From Hansfordia pulvinata (lineage: Eukaryota; Ascomycota; Sordariomycetes; Xylariales), in the NCBI GenBank assembly GCA_006538405.1, contig BJKQ01000001.1:4092001-4156000 (forward strand): DNA of 64,000 bases, written 5' to 3'. Both the position numbers and the translations under genes were made by a program. Position 1 is the first letter of the stretch; the number at the start of each line of letters is the position of its first letter. Positions 37,471 through 48,261 of the stretch are shown piece by piece. The notes below the pieces were generated by a model. The model did no database searches and had not been told where the DNA came from. It was given only the letters and a program-made list of their open reading frames with translations.

Positions 37471-38697
37471 ATGGCCCGCAGAGCTGCCATGGGTGGCTCC
37501 AGGAAGCGCTGGGGCGTCCGACTGTGCCTCTTGTGCCTCTGCGTGCTTTTGGTGCACGTCTCTTCCGTCGGAGCGGCCGTCCTCGGGCAGCCAGGGCTCT
37601 CTGCCAGGGAGAAGCCCACGAAAAAGCCAGATGTCGATTACGGCGATGAACGGATCCTCTGGGGCTATCGGTGGATGACGCAAGTACGTGATACGTGATG
37701 GGGAGGAGATCTCGTTGGCTGCTTGGGTTGCTATCATGCTCTACACACACACACACATACAACAGCTGACTCGATGGGCCACAGGCGCAGTACGAGCTAT
37801 ATCAGAAGGGCATTCTTATCGATGGAACCGAAGCAAGGGGGAACGATCAAGGCAAGAAACACAGCATAGGGCACGCCCTGTATTTCGGGAACAAGGTCCA
37901 CGCCTTCAAGGAGGTCACAGTCGTCGACAGGCCCTGGTACGTCACGTCACATCTCTGCCCCTTCCCCTCCTCTCAGTTCCTATCTTCTTTTTCTCCAGGC
38001 AGGCCGCCAGAGGAGAGAAAGAGGCAGGCAGACGGCCACATGGCTGAGACGGCGTTGTTCCTGTCCGAGTCTCGTCTCTTCCCGTTTCTGACCTTGTCTG
38101 TTTGCGCCAGGATCTGCGCGTTCTTCGGGCCCGCCAACAGGCTGTACCATTACCGGATGAGGGTGAGTGATAGAAGCAAAGAAAAGCCTCCCTCCCCCCC
38201 CCCCCCCCCCCCTTCTCTCAAACCCCACTCAGAGGGCTCAGAATGGCTCATCGGTCTCTTGCGGTGCGGCAGTATATCCCCTACGGATACGTATCCAAGT
38301 TCCTCTGGAGGAAGCTCTGGCAGACCGACTGGAAGGGCGGGACCCCGAACGGCAGCAGGCGGTCCGTGATAACAACTTACCTCGTGTGGCTGTCCGGCAA
38401 GCTCTACGGCATGGCCTTGCCCTGGTCCAAGGCGTACAAGACGATCCGCGTCTCGGCGTACTGGCCCCGGTCCGCGGGCAAGGCGATCCCGGGTTTCTAC
38501 CAGATGGCCGTGCCCCCGAGCGCGCGGCCGACATCGTCCCGGAGACGGACGTCGAGTGCAGCCGGGACCCGGACGAGGTGGACAAGGGCGACGTCGACTG
38601 GTTCGCGTGGCCCGGGGAGCAGGCGCAGAAGCTGAGGGACAGCTGGAAGTTTGGGCGGAAGCAGGAGGCTGATCAGATCAACGGCCGCGACAGATGA
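37471..38697 (+). CDS. Predicted secreted protein of unknown function
   Basis: Four exons (37471..37683, 37785..37936, 38111..38162, 38273..38697) give about 280 aa after one correction. All introns are GT-AG, with donors GTACGT, GTACGT and GTGAGT. The N-terminus has a basic n-region (RRAAMGGSRKRWGVR) and a hydrophobic core LCLLCLCVLLVHVSSVGA, a clear signal peptide; initiation at 37489 is also possible. The mature part contains LWGYRWMTQAQYELYQKG, HSIGHALYFGNKVHAFKE and many Trp and Tyr residues. I do not recognise the family. Exon 4 shifts frame at a 5-C run (38513-38517); one extra C continues into PERAADIVPETDVE and on to the stop. A poly-C stretch (about 38196-38212) lies in intron 3, and a poly-G run begins a few bases after the stop. 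Confidence 0.75.
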
Positions 38698-39113
38698 TGA
38701 AAGGGGGGGGGGGGGGGGGGGGGGTTTGATGCTAGATTTGAAAACACTGTTTCTGTGACTCGTTCTGCTGTGGCGGCTTGTAGGACAGACACCCTGTGTA
38801 CGTGATATAGGCTGGAAGGTATTTCGTAGCTCATCTGCTTCTACTGTCTGTTACTCATCGGCTTCGACTGTCTATAACACGCCTGTTCCTACCGTCTGTA
38901 ACTCATCTGCTTCTACCGTCGGTAACTCGTCAGTTTCTACTGTCTGTAACTCGTCTGTTTCTACTGTCTCTAACTCATCTGCTTCTACCAAGAGGATAAA
39001 GAGGCAGACCTCTGTGACGACATGGATCTTGGGAATGAAGAAAGGGACCAACCACGGCTTCGGACAGAAGTGTCAGCCAGGCCCTCCCTTCACCGCCGAG
39101 CCCGCCGCCTTTA
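38698..39113. repeat. Poly-G tract and 24-bp tandem repeat between convergent genes
   Basis: About 21 G residues begin at 38704, just after the stop codon. From 38831 to about 38989 there are six full copies and one partial copy of a 24-bp unit close to TCATCTGCTTCTACTGTCTG plus TAAC. The period is a multiple of three, so in one frame it would read as an eight-residue Ser/Thr repeat (SSASTVCN-like). No start, splice junction or flanking domain links it to a gene. Confidence 0.65.
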
Positions 39114-39791
39114 CTACTGCTCAGAGACAGCGCCAGCGCCCACATCCTCGTCCTCGTCGTCGTCGTCCTTGCTTAAGAAAGCCGTCGGCTTCCTCCCGAA
39201 AGCCGCGCGGTAGGCGGCCTTGTCGGCGGCGCTGGGCATCCCGAAGTGCCAGATGTGGATGTTGAAGACGTAGCTCTCGAAGCCCCCGTCCCACGGCTGG
39301 ATGAGGATGCGGGCCTGCCGCGGCAGCATAGGCACGTCCTTGAACCTCCGCCTACTCGCCGTCCACTGCCGCGACCAGTAGTACGCCACCGCCTTCTGGA
39401 TCCAGCTCTCCCGCATCTGCCGGTTGCGGTACATCTCCGTCTCGCCCAGCCTCCTCTTCTTGCTCGAGACCGTGACCAGGTACTCCATGTCGTTCCGGCT
39501 CCAGGCCGTGCCGGCGACGCTCCTGTCCTTCTCCCGCTCCCACCACTCTTCCTCCGCCATGTGCCCGAAGTGGCTCCAGTCGAAGTCGGCAAAGTCGACG
39601 CCGCCCGGCTCCACGCCCGTCACCTCCAGCCTGGCCGGCGGCGTCACTTCCGCCACCTCGTAGACCTTCATCCCGCCCTCGTCCACGATCTTCTTCACCT
39701 CCCGCCCCTGGAGGGCCGCCGCCGCGGCCCAGGAGAGGACGCCGAGCGCGAGGGCGGCCGAGACCCGGAGAGTGCGTCCCGAGAGCAACAT
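39114..39791 (-). CDS. Predicted secreted protein of unknown function
   Basis: A single exon of 225 aa. The start at 39791 (MLLSGRTLRV) is chosen because it places a signal peptide at the N-terminus (hydrophobic ALALGVLSWAAAAAL), whereas the upstream ATG at 40004 adds 71 residues of leader-like sequence. The mature protein has an acidic first half (VDFADFDWSHFGHMAEEEWW), a basic middle (SSKKRRLGETEMYRNRQMR), a block AYYWSRQWTASRRR, then YVFNIHIWHFGMP and a C-terminal Asp/Glu run. I recognise no domain. It is convergent with the secreted-protein gene at 37471-38697, with about 420 bp between the stop codons. There is no frameshift. Confidence 0.7.
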   Translation of the reverse strand: MLLSGRTLRVSAALALGVLSWAAAAALQGREVKKIVDEGGMKVYEVAEVTPPARLEVTGVEPGGVDFADFDWSHFGHMAEEEWWEREKDRSVAGTAWSRNDMEYLVTVSSKKRRLGETEMYRNRQMRESWIQKAVAYYWSRQWTASRRRFKDVPMLPRQARILIQPWDGGFESYVFNIHIWHFGMPSAADKAAYRAAFGRKPTAFLSKDDDDEDEDVGAGAVSEQ

Positions 39792-40923
39792 GCTGATGTT
39801 GATGAGGAACCTGATGGAGTCGAGTCGAGTCGGAAGAAAGCGCGATGCTCCTTCTCTTCCCGCCTCTTGTCTTGGCCCTGTTGAGCAAAACAACTTGGAT
39901 GGCAGCAAGGTGTCGGGCCGGGGGCTTGTCAGGATGGCGTCAAGGCGCCAGTGGTCGACACCGGGCGGGCGGGTAGGCTTCTTTATATACATCCATATAC
40001 ACACCTAGTACCAGCCCGGGTTGTGGCCGCGTGCTCGTCGCTCCCGAGTTGGCCGGAGACTGGGAAGCCGGACACGCTGGCTGAAGACAAAAGACAGTGT
40101 GGTCGGTGGTGTCCAGCGTCCCGACTTACTTGGTGCCACGCGAGTGGCGAGCCCGGCTTGGGTGATGAGTGATGGGAGGTAACTGGCCTTGATTTCAAGG
40201 TTGACAAGACTCGAGCTTACAGGGATGAAGAGGCGACTGGCCTTGGGGAGCCTTCACTTTCACTTTCTGGGCTGCCATCTGCCCGCTGGACTGTGCCCTG
40301 TGTCCGCAATCCAAATCAACAGCCGCCACCCGGCCTGACTCGGTATGATGCAGGCGAACACCGCCATCCAGTGGACATTTGTTCCGTGGTGCATTGCAGA
40401 GCGTTTTTTTTTTTTTTTTTCTGGAATGGTGGTCCCACGCTGCCCGAATAAGTCAACACCTCCCGTGAGAAAGCAATCTCCTCGCCCCATCGTCGCCGAC
40501 TTTGCTCTGTTGTTGGAGTGAGTGGTAAGCGGCTTGATTGATCAGAGAACCATCTTATCCGTCTGGAGAAGAGGGACTGCCTGCTTAACCGTGTACCCGT
40601 CTGTGACCTGTTGTGACTCAGTCAGTCTCCCGACCTCTCGGGCTCGCGCACAGCTCGTGTGGGCGGAGTGACGAGAGCTACAGCTTTCGAAACTGATGAG
40701 AGGCTGTGCTGGGTCTTGGGCGGCTGGCCCGCGGCAATGATTGGTTGCCGCTTTCGGGACTTATCATTTCGAGATCAATGATGTGTCAGACGGGTTCAAA
40801 CGCGCCACAGCTTACGAGACTTCTTACCAAATTGGGTTGGGTGGTGCTGCGGCACTCGAGTTCAGAAACGAGAGAAGTAGTAATTAACCAAAAGAGACAC
40901 CGTGTCGCGCCACGCCTTAGACG

Positions 40924-40983
<60 letters not shown>

Positions 40984-42330
40984 CATTGCCACCCTCACTT
41001 TACGCCATTGCCACTCTCACTAAAGATGCCAGTAGTTAGTCCTTGGCCTGCTTTTAAGCCACGCCGCGCTTTACCCACTTGGCCGGGCACCATTTGCCGT
41101 CGTGGCGGACCATCTTAAAAAGCCCAAGGCAAAGCAGGTGTAATAAATAGCAGGCGTCAGATAAAAGAAGAACCCCCCGCAGGCGTTCATTAAAATCGCC
41201 GCTCCCTATACCGGCCAGAGCTGCGACTTGTGCTTAGTGACCGGACAGGGCTCAAGCTAAAATATTCATCACTGTGGCTTGTAAGACTAGGTACCTAATC
41301 CACAAAGTCAATAACAGCACAATTTCTCGAATCGTCTTTTCCTTCCTCCTCTTCTTTTTTTTTCCCTTTCTTGTTTTTTTTTCTATTTTTTTTCCTAGGT
41401 CGACGGAGCATCTGACGGACCTCTGCTCTCGACCTAGACGATAAGAGACAGTTTCGAGAAATAGCTTCTGCCCAGTACCAGCTTCTACATTCACGCACAG
41501 CGCGCACGCCTTAAGGAAGCGGAAGCGCAGGCGGTCTGTGAGAGGCACGCATCCGGGGATGCGCACATGAACCTCGCAGGCTGGAGATGGCCCTTTGGGG
41601 CCCCCCCCGAAGTGGACAGCCTCGACGAGTCTCCCTCTCTCTCCCTCTCTGTGTGTGTGTGAGTGTGTGTGTGTGTGTGAGTGTGTTGGCGAATCCTCTC
41701 AAGGCAGTGACATTCTACGCTGAGCCCCATCCATCATGATGAATGTTCCGAGTCGGGTTCCCGCTCCCGCTTCTCCACTACGAAGAGGAGGTCGGCTCTA
41801 ACGTGACGAGCAACATCATCGCCCGGCCAGCGCAAGGGGCGCTGCTCTCTCCACGGCCATCGACGCCCTTTCCGGGGCATCAGAACGAACGCGCGCCGAG
41901 CCCGCCTCCAAAGCTACCGTGACGGCGACAGCTCACCTGGCAGCTAAGGGGGCACAAGCCAGGGCCTGCGCGTCTCGCGGGCGGGCAAGCCCCGGCAGAG
42001 CAGCCCGCCGAGAGCGAACAACACAGCGGGCCATCCCCGGGGAGCGCCGGAGACACTGTGGCTGCGAGTTGCAGCTAATCGACCTTAAAGACGAAGCCAG
42101 ACTAAAGGAGTCCGGGCCGGGCCGGGTTAAAGGCATCAGTAAGCGTTTTATAAGCTGCGGTGAACGCGACCAGCGAGCTTAACACGGCCCGCGGAGCGAT
42201 GCTACGGGTTACTAAGGAAGCCCCGCGCGCTTTTCCTTATAGCACGCCGCACTGCCGTTGCTCACCGGGAGACGGGCGGCTGCCTGAGAGTATCGTGGCG
42301 GGAGCTCGTGGCGGCTTAAGGCGTTAATTA
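39792..42330. other. Intergenic region with microsatellites
   Basis: It holds a 17-base poly-T (40404-40420), an (AG)n microsatellite of about 53 bp (40928-40980), a T-rich stretch (41338-41396) and a (GT)n-like tract (about 41648-41690). The part from about 41740 to 42180 is GC-rich and may be a decayed coding fragment, but all frames contain stops and no domain is recognised. Confidence 0.5.
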
Positions 42331-42335
42331 AAGCA

Positions 42336-42760
42336 ACTTTTCAACACTTAATTTCTTGAAACTGGATAATATTAAACTTTTACGTGTGAAAAAAAGTGAA
42401 TACTAGCTTGAAATAAGCTTGTTTTCAACACGTAATTTCTTAAAACTAAGTAATACTAATAATTTACATATGGAAAACAGGTGAATATCAGCTTAATATA
42501 AGCATTTTTTAACGCGTAATTTCTTGGAATTGAGTAATACTAAAAACTTACGTATTAAAATAAAACAAATATCAGCTCAATATAAACATTTCTTTAACAC
42601 GTAATTTCTTAGAATTCAATAATACCAAAATTGAACGTGTAGAAAAATAGTAATACCAGCTTAATATTAACTAATTTTACACTGGTAAAATATTTAAATT
42701 ATGAAATAATAAATATTATTAACGTAGAAAAACAGATTTAAAGCACGGGAAGCGTGGTTT
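42336..42760. repeat. AT-rich island of four or more 84-85 bp tandem repeats
   Basis: The anchor TAATTTCTT recurs at 42349, 42433, 42517 and 42602, so the period is 84-85 bp. Each unit also carries a TAATACTA-like and an ATATCAGCTTAATATAAGC-like block. A decayed fifth copy may follow. The base composition is sharply AT-rich against GC-rich flanks. Copies differ by scattered substitutions, which would suit RIP-type mutation, but a dinucleotide index is needed to say so. Confidence 0.75.
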
Positions 42761-42865
42761 TATTATTAATATATCTTAATAAATACATAATTATCTTATT
42801 TAAGAAGGCAGCACCCTCCCCCTCCCCCCCCCCCCCCCCCCCCCCCTCCCTTCCCTTCTCACCCT

Positions 42866-44337
42866 TTACTGCGCTATCAGCGCACCAGCTTGCTCCTGCT
42901 CCGCGACGGCCTCGCGGACGAGGCGGGCGACCTCGGCGCCGAGCCGAGGCCGTACATGTACCCGCCGGCGCTGGTGCCGTAGGCGTGGACGATGGCGGGG
43001 TGGCCGGCGGCTATGGCAGCGGCGGAGGGGGGATCGGCGCGGGCGGCGCGGACGCCGGCGGCGCGCAGGGGGCGGACGCCGCGCAGGTCGGCGACGATGT
43101 CGTAGGCGGCCGGGTCGGGGGAGGGGAAGGCGTGGGGGAGGCTGGCGTGGGCGCGCTGGATGAGCTGTTTTTTGTGTGTTTCCTTTCGGTCAGTATACTG
43201 AGCTTTTTCAAAGACGTTGCTTTTTTTAAAAGAAGGAAGAAGGACAAGGACAAGGACAAGGACAAGGACAAGGACAAGGACAAGGACAAGGACAAGGAGA
43301 AGGAGAAGGAGAAGGAGAAGGAGAAGGAGAAGGAGAAGGAGAAGGAGAAGGAGAAGGAGAAGGAGAAGGAGAAGGAAACTCACCTCCGCCCGGATCTCCT
43401 CGTCCGGCCGCGGCTCGCTGTCAAGGGGCTCGCTGACGCCGCCGACTACGGCGGTGCCGTCGCCGCGCCCGAAGACGTACGTGTACTGCGGCGGCTGGCG
43501 GCGGACGTAGGAGGAGGAGTCGAAGGCGGACGACCTGACGACGATGACGTGCGTGCGGTCGAAGGTCAGCGGGCAGTCGTCGTCGTCGTCGTCCGCCACG
43601 ACGTCCGCCACGACGTCGGAGAGGGCCGCGGCGCCGGCGCCCGACGCGTTGACGATGACGTCGGCGGGGTGGCGGCGGGCGAGGTCGGCGAGGGACGAGA
43701 CTCCGACCCCGGGCAGGCGGGCGAAGCGGAGGGACCCCGCGCGCGGCGTCTGCTCGAGGTGGCGGCGCTGCCAGGGGAGGTAGACGGCCGGGTCGAGGGC
43801 GAAGCTGGTGTACTTGACCACCACCGCGTCGCCCTCCTCTTCTCCTTCTCCGGAAGAAGAAGAAGAGACGACGCGGTACCCCGGCAGGCGCCCGTGGAAC
43901 CACATTCCCTCGATGCCGTCCCCGCCGTCCCCACCGCCGCCGCCGCCGCCGCCGCCGGGCAGGACGACGTCAGTCATCTCGGCGGCGCGGACGCCGGATT
44001 CCGGGTGGTCCCGGGCGAGGCGCAGGGAGCGGGCCAGCGAGTCGAGCAGCATGGCCTCGTCGCGGGCCGGGTCGGCGGCGCCCGGCCCGGGTCCCAGGGC
44101 GGCCCAGCCGGCGCAGGCCCAGGGGCTGGCCCAGTCCCCGGTGGGCGGGGAGTCGCCGGGCAGGTCGCGGGCCGCGATGGTGACGTCGTATTCCGGGGGC
44201 AGCTGGGATGCCACGGCCATGCCGACGACTCTGGGGGGGAAGAAGAGGGGGTGGGTTAGTTATTGCTATGGTCTGGACGGGTGGGAGGGATGAGTGACGA
44301 GGACGTACCCCGATCCGAGGATTGTGACGCTGGGCAT
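42866..44337 (-). CDS. D-amino-acid oxidase family FAD enzyme
   Basis: Exons 44309..44337, 43384..44230 and 42866..43164; about 391 aa after one correction. FAD-dependent oxidation of D-amino acids to 2-oxo acids, ammonia and H2O2. Splicing the 29-nt first exon creates the dinucleotide-binding motif LGSGVVGMAVASQL. Other family marks are DWASPWACAGWAALG, the VIVNASGAGA turn, TYVFGRGDGTAVVGG, GVRPLR and HAYGTSAGGYMYGLGS, the C-terminal FAD-contact region. The frame breaks near 42940; one added G gives GAEVARLVREAVAEQEQ and a TAA at 42866, whereas the raw frame runs to another stop. The corrected C-terminus (ALIAQ) is not a PTS1 peroxisomal signal, which many family members have. Intron 2 (43165-43383) holds a long hexanucleotide repeat. 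A nine-glycine run interrupts the protein. Specificity (neutral or acidic D-amino acids) is not determinable. Confidence 0.83.
43240..43377. repeat. Hexanucleotide minisatellite inside DAO intron 2
   Basis: The plus strand reads (GACAAG)n followed by (GAGAAG)n, about 138 bp in all. On the gene strand this is a long CTTGTC/CTTCTC pyrimidine tract just after the GTGAGT donor. Frames through it (RTRTRT, DKDKDK, LVLVLV) are artefacts. Confidence 0.85.
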
Positions 44338-45834
44338 GATGTGTGCAGGGTGGTTTTCTGCTGTCTGCTCTGCTTGGGATGATGCCAGTATCTGTCTGGC
44401 CCGGGCGGAGTGACGAGACTGCTGAGGATGTCTGACCTAGGTAGGCAAAGGGGTGAGCATTGTTGTTGTTGTGCGAGGAGAGGGGAGAGGCTTTTATAAT
44501 AATAAATAACGAACCGAAACCGATGGGGGGAGCGCGACTCTCCCAGCTGACACCCTCGCACGCAAGGCGGCGAACACGGTGCTACACAGACCCCCTTCCC
44601 CTCGACCGGAAATCCAGGACTTGCCCTGCAGGACGTGAGGCCGGCTTATTGACCAGAAGGCAAAACCTCAGCCGGCCCCACGTCGACGGCGGGTTTTGGC
44701 AGCCTTGCGGGCCTCTCCGGGAGACCGCACGCCACGCACGCCTGCCTGCGAACACAGGGAGGGACCCGTCTGGGGCGGGTCGTGTCGGACTTCGCGCGAG
44801 GCCTTAAGGGCTTACATACCTAACATAACATAACATGCTGATTCGCGCAGTTACGGGGAGGGGGGCTGTGGTCCAGGCAGCTGTGGACCTTGAAACGAGA
44901 AAAGGGGGGAGGGGGGGGGGGGGTGTGTGTGTGTGTCTCCCCCAACGGAGACCAACAAGACGCTAACTACTCGGACTATCCGCAGTCTTCTCTCGACCGG
45001 TGACGCCGCCTACCACCCCTTCTTTCTCGGGACTTGAATGTGCAAGAAAACCCAGAGAGGAGGAGGGGGGGATAGATGCATGCGGCTCTGCGCTAAAGCG
45101 GGGGATCACGGGTTCAGGGGTGGGCTGCGGTGAGCAGAGTGGCTGTGGGCTAACATAGGTAGGTAAGGTAGGTACTCAAGGCACCCCACCCACGGGATCA
45201 CCGGCATCGCGCGGGTGACTGTTTGGGCCGCCCCGGCCGTCGCCGTCGAGGGGAAGCCGGAGACCGCCCTGGCAAATCGGAGGGGCGCGCGTCTGAGAGA
45301 GGGATTTCCCGGGCCTGGCTTCGACTTGCGGGTGGCGCAGACGGTCGGGTGCACTGGCCGGGGGTCGCGGGACGCGCGCTGTGTGATATGAACTTTCTTG
45401 GGTGGACGGGCACGGGATCACGCGTGTTTTTTTCTCTTGCTGTCAGGTGGCAATACGACTCGGCCGGTGGTTTCCCAAGTTGTGTTCTCTTGGTTCTTGA
45501 GTCTCTTCTGTAGGTTGCCGTCCGTGGAGAGGGCAATCCTCGAGTTTCGTGATTCGGGCTTGCTCTACGAAGAGTTGTCCATGTGAATTTGCTGCTCTCG
45601 TTCTTCCCTCCCAGCGGACCGAATCACATCTCGGTGGTTGAGAGCAGAAACAGGTACGAGCGATCAACTCCCTGAGGACTATTCTGTATCTGCGTCTACA
45701 AACAAACAAGACTCGGCCACACGGCCCTCCTCACTAGCAGCAACACAACGAAGCAGCCCCCTTAAGAGAGACAGACATGGAAACCACAACAAAGGGCCCG
45801 ATATTGAAAGTGCCCACTACTGTATCTCCCGAGT
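44338..45834. other. Intergenic region between the D-amino-acid oxidase and P450 genes
   Basis: This is the DAO promoter side and the 3' flank of the P450 gene, both transcribed leftward. It contains a G-rich run followed by (GT)n near 44905-44937. No gene-like frame is seen. Confidence 0.55.
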
Positions 45835-46306
45835 TTACCCCCTAAACATGTCGGGCTCCCTCTCGGAGAAGACGACGCGCAGCGGGGCGGACACGGTGGT
45901 GAAGGTGTCGTGCTTGCCGTCGATGAATTTTGCTAGTGTCTCGCCGGGGGCCGGCCGGACGTCGTAGCGGGCCAGCACCTCGGCGACGACGCGGCGGATC
46001 TCCATCATGGCCAGCCGCTTGCCGACGCAGGCGTAGGGGCCTATTCGAGAGAGTGAGAGAGAGAGAGGAGAGAGTTAGTTCTGACCTAATTCTTTGGAGG
46101 AGGAGGAGGAGGAGGAGGAGGAGGAGGCGTGCTACTTGCCAATGTTGAACGGGATAAAGGCCGACTTGTCCCGGATCAGCTCGGGGCGCGTGGTCCACCG
46201 CTCGGGGATGAAGTCGTTGGGCAACGCAAAGGCGCGGGGGTCTTTGGGTATCGGAAAGAGAACCAAGTCAGCGACACTTTTTTCTTTCTTAATCATCCCC
46301 CAGACC

Positions 46307-46405
<99 letters not shown>

Positions 46406-48261
46406 CACAGAGAGAGACTCACCCCGGCAGGTGGTGTACGTGGGCACCTGGACGATGGTGTCCCCGGAACGAAGACGCCTCCGACCCACAGACCGGCGGG
46501 TGGCGTGACACGCTGCGTGCCCGAGGGCACCGGCGGGTGCAGGCGCAGCGTCTCGCGGACGACGGCGTCGAGCGTCTCGAGGCGCCGCAGGCCAGCGTCG
46601 TCGTCCAGGCCGCCGCCGCCGCCGCCAGTGGAGGAGACCGACAGCAGCAAGGGGTCGATCTCGCGCTGCAGGGCCCTCGCGAGATCCCCGTCGTACGCCA
46701 GGTGCGCGAAGACGTGGGTGATGGAGGCGGCGACGCTGTCGCTGCCGGCGACGACGATCAGCTGGGCGTCGCCGTGCAGGTCGAGGGCGTCGCGGCGGCG
46801 CGCAGTGGCGGCACGCCGCTGCTGCTTCCGCCGGTTGTTGTAGTCGGCCAGGACCCAGGAGAAGATGTCCGGGCGGTCGGGCTCGCGGGCGGCGCGGTCG
46901 TCGACCTGGGCCTGGATCCAGGCCCAGAAGGCCCTGTAGTTGGCGTTGACGAGGGGCAGGCGCTTGGCCAGCGGCATCAGCCAGGCCAGGTGGCCCAGGT
47001 ACGCGATGCCGTACATGTCGGCACGGATGGTGCGCTGCGCGTAGCCCACTTCTGTCTGTGACTGTGAGTCGTCATCGTCAGAGGAGGTGGTGAGGGCGGC
47101 GGCCGCCCGCGCGAGCATGCCCGACTTCTTGTTGAAGGCCAGGTCCTCCATGACGTCAAAGGCCAGCAGGTCGAACCACCGGCCCGCGTCGACGGGGCGG
47201 CCGGCGTGGGACCGGATCGCGGCCAGCAGCTGGTCGACGGCGGCGGTGATCCGCGGCTCGTACCCGGCGAGGGCTGTGTCCGTTGGTCAGTCTTCAGTCT
47301 TCAGTCTTTAGTCAGTCGGGCGTGAGAGGGGGGGGGGACTATTAGGGAGTTTCCTCTTATTTCTTATTGGACACTCTCCCCTATTCAGGGGCACTCTCCC
47401 CTATTCAGAGGAACTCTCCCCTCTAGTTCCCCTATTCAGAGGAACTCTCCCCTCATTCAGAAAAAGTCCCCCCCAATTCAGAGGGACTCTCCCCATCTCA
47501 GAAATCCCGAATGTCAACTCACCCTTGGTGCTGAAGCCCTGGTCCCAGACCTTGCGGCGGCGGGCGTGCGCCTCGCGGTCGCGCTCCATGAACAGGGGCG
47601 TGCGCGGCTCCAGCAGGGTGTACCAGGGGCCCTTGGAGCAGGGGGACCGGGCCCCGTAGATGGCCTCGGCGGCTCCGGGGCGGCTATGGACAGCTCGGAC
47701 GGGCCTTTGCATTCGTCGAGTCAGTCTTTTTTATCCAGAAGAGACTGAGTTGTGGAGGGAAAGAAGATGGAAAAGGAGAACACTCACCAACTCGCACATA
47801 ATCGCCGTACCGGGCGTGCAGGCTCTGGACCTCGCGGAACAGCTGCAGGCGGCGGGCGGAGCGCGCCGCGATGTACAGGTTGCTCAGGCGGGCCAGGAAG
47901 GGGCCCGGGAAGCGGCGCAGGCGGTGGAAGGGACCCGCCCGGTAGAGCGCCATGCTGGCGTACAGCGCGGCGACGTGGCAGAGCAGCAGGCACAGAGCCG
48001 CGGACGAGTGGAGGAGGAAGTGGGAGGGGGGGCGGCGGCCGAGGCAGAAGAAGAAGAAGAAGGAGAAGAAGGAGAAGAAGGAGGAGAAGAGGGAGAGGGA
48101 AAAGGCAGGAAGCTCAAAAGGGAGGCGCCCAGGAACAGCGAGGCGTAGGCGGCGGCGACCAGGTGCGACGACGCGTCCCACTCGCCGCGCCGGAACAGGG
48201 CCAGGTGCACGAGCACGCCGCTCGTCGCGAAGAGGGCGGGCAGGAGGATCGCGTCCTCCAT
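45835..48261 (-). CDS. Cytochrome P450 monooxygenase
   Basis: Five exons: 47788..48261, 47523..47704, 46423..47273, 46140..46241, 45835..46040; about 605 aa with three corrections. The N-terminus (MEDAILLPALFATSGV and a later LCLLLCHVAALYASMALYR) gives membrane segments; HRLRRFPGPFLARLSN is the Pro-rich hinge. Further marks are the I-helix AGSDSVAASITH, the ExxR motif in VVRETLRLHPPVPSG, FIPERW, and the heme Cys in FNIGPYACVGKRLA. The heme motif is contiguous only if the last intron uses a GC donor (G|GCAAGT at 46139-46138), which gives the canonical FxxGxxxCxG. Missing single bases are inferred at a 7-base run near 48028-48034, near 47672-47677 (PSELSIAAPE to AAEAIYG) and at CCGGGG near 46465. 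A Ser-rich insert follows the first membrane segment. It lies head-to-head with the terpene synthase, 2.9 kb apart. Substrate unknown. Confidence 0.87.
46041..46139 (-). other. GC-AG intron splitting the P450 heme-binding motif
   Basis: A 99-nt intron with donor GCAAGT and acceptor AATAG. Using a GT donor two bases later instead (GTAGCA) breaks the frame of the heme loop. A (GGA)n run, (TCC)n on the gene strand, lies inside at about 46097-46127. Confidence 0.7.
46309..46402. repeat. (AG)n microsatellite inside P450 intron 3
   Basis: About 94 bp of nearly perfect AG dinucleotides, (CT)n on the gene strand, fill most of the 181-nt intron (46242-46422) between a GTGAGT donor and a CAAAG acceptor. 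Frames through it are artefacts. Confidence 0.9.
47340..47480. repeat. About 20-bp imperfect repeats in P450 intron 2
   Basis: The intron (47274-47522) contains four to five imperfect copies of a unit close to ACTCTCCCCTATTCAGAGG. The repeated TTCAG would offer extra AG acceptors only in the other orientation. Confidence 0.6.

Noticed and set aside
41740..42180. Possible decayed transposon coding region
   Set aside because: All frames contain stops and no reverse transcriptase, integrase or transposase motif is recognisable; kept only as an intergenic note.
42754..44259. 501-codon plus-strand frame over the D-amino-acid oxidase
   Set aside because: It reads through the hexanucleotide repeat as DKDKDK/EKEKEK and opposes a gene with clear FAD-enzyme motifs.
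42866..44337. D-amino-acid oxidase as a member of the terpenoid cluster
   Set aside because: Its chemistry does not fit terpene tailoring in an obvious way and 1.5 kb of sequence separates it from the P450; linkage alone is not enough.
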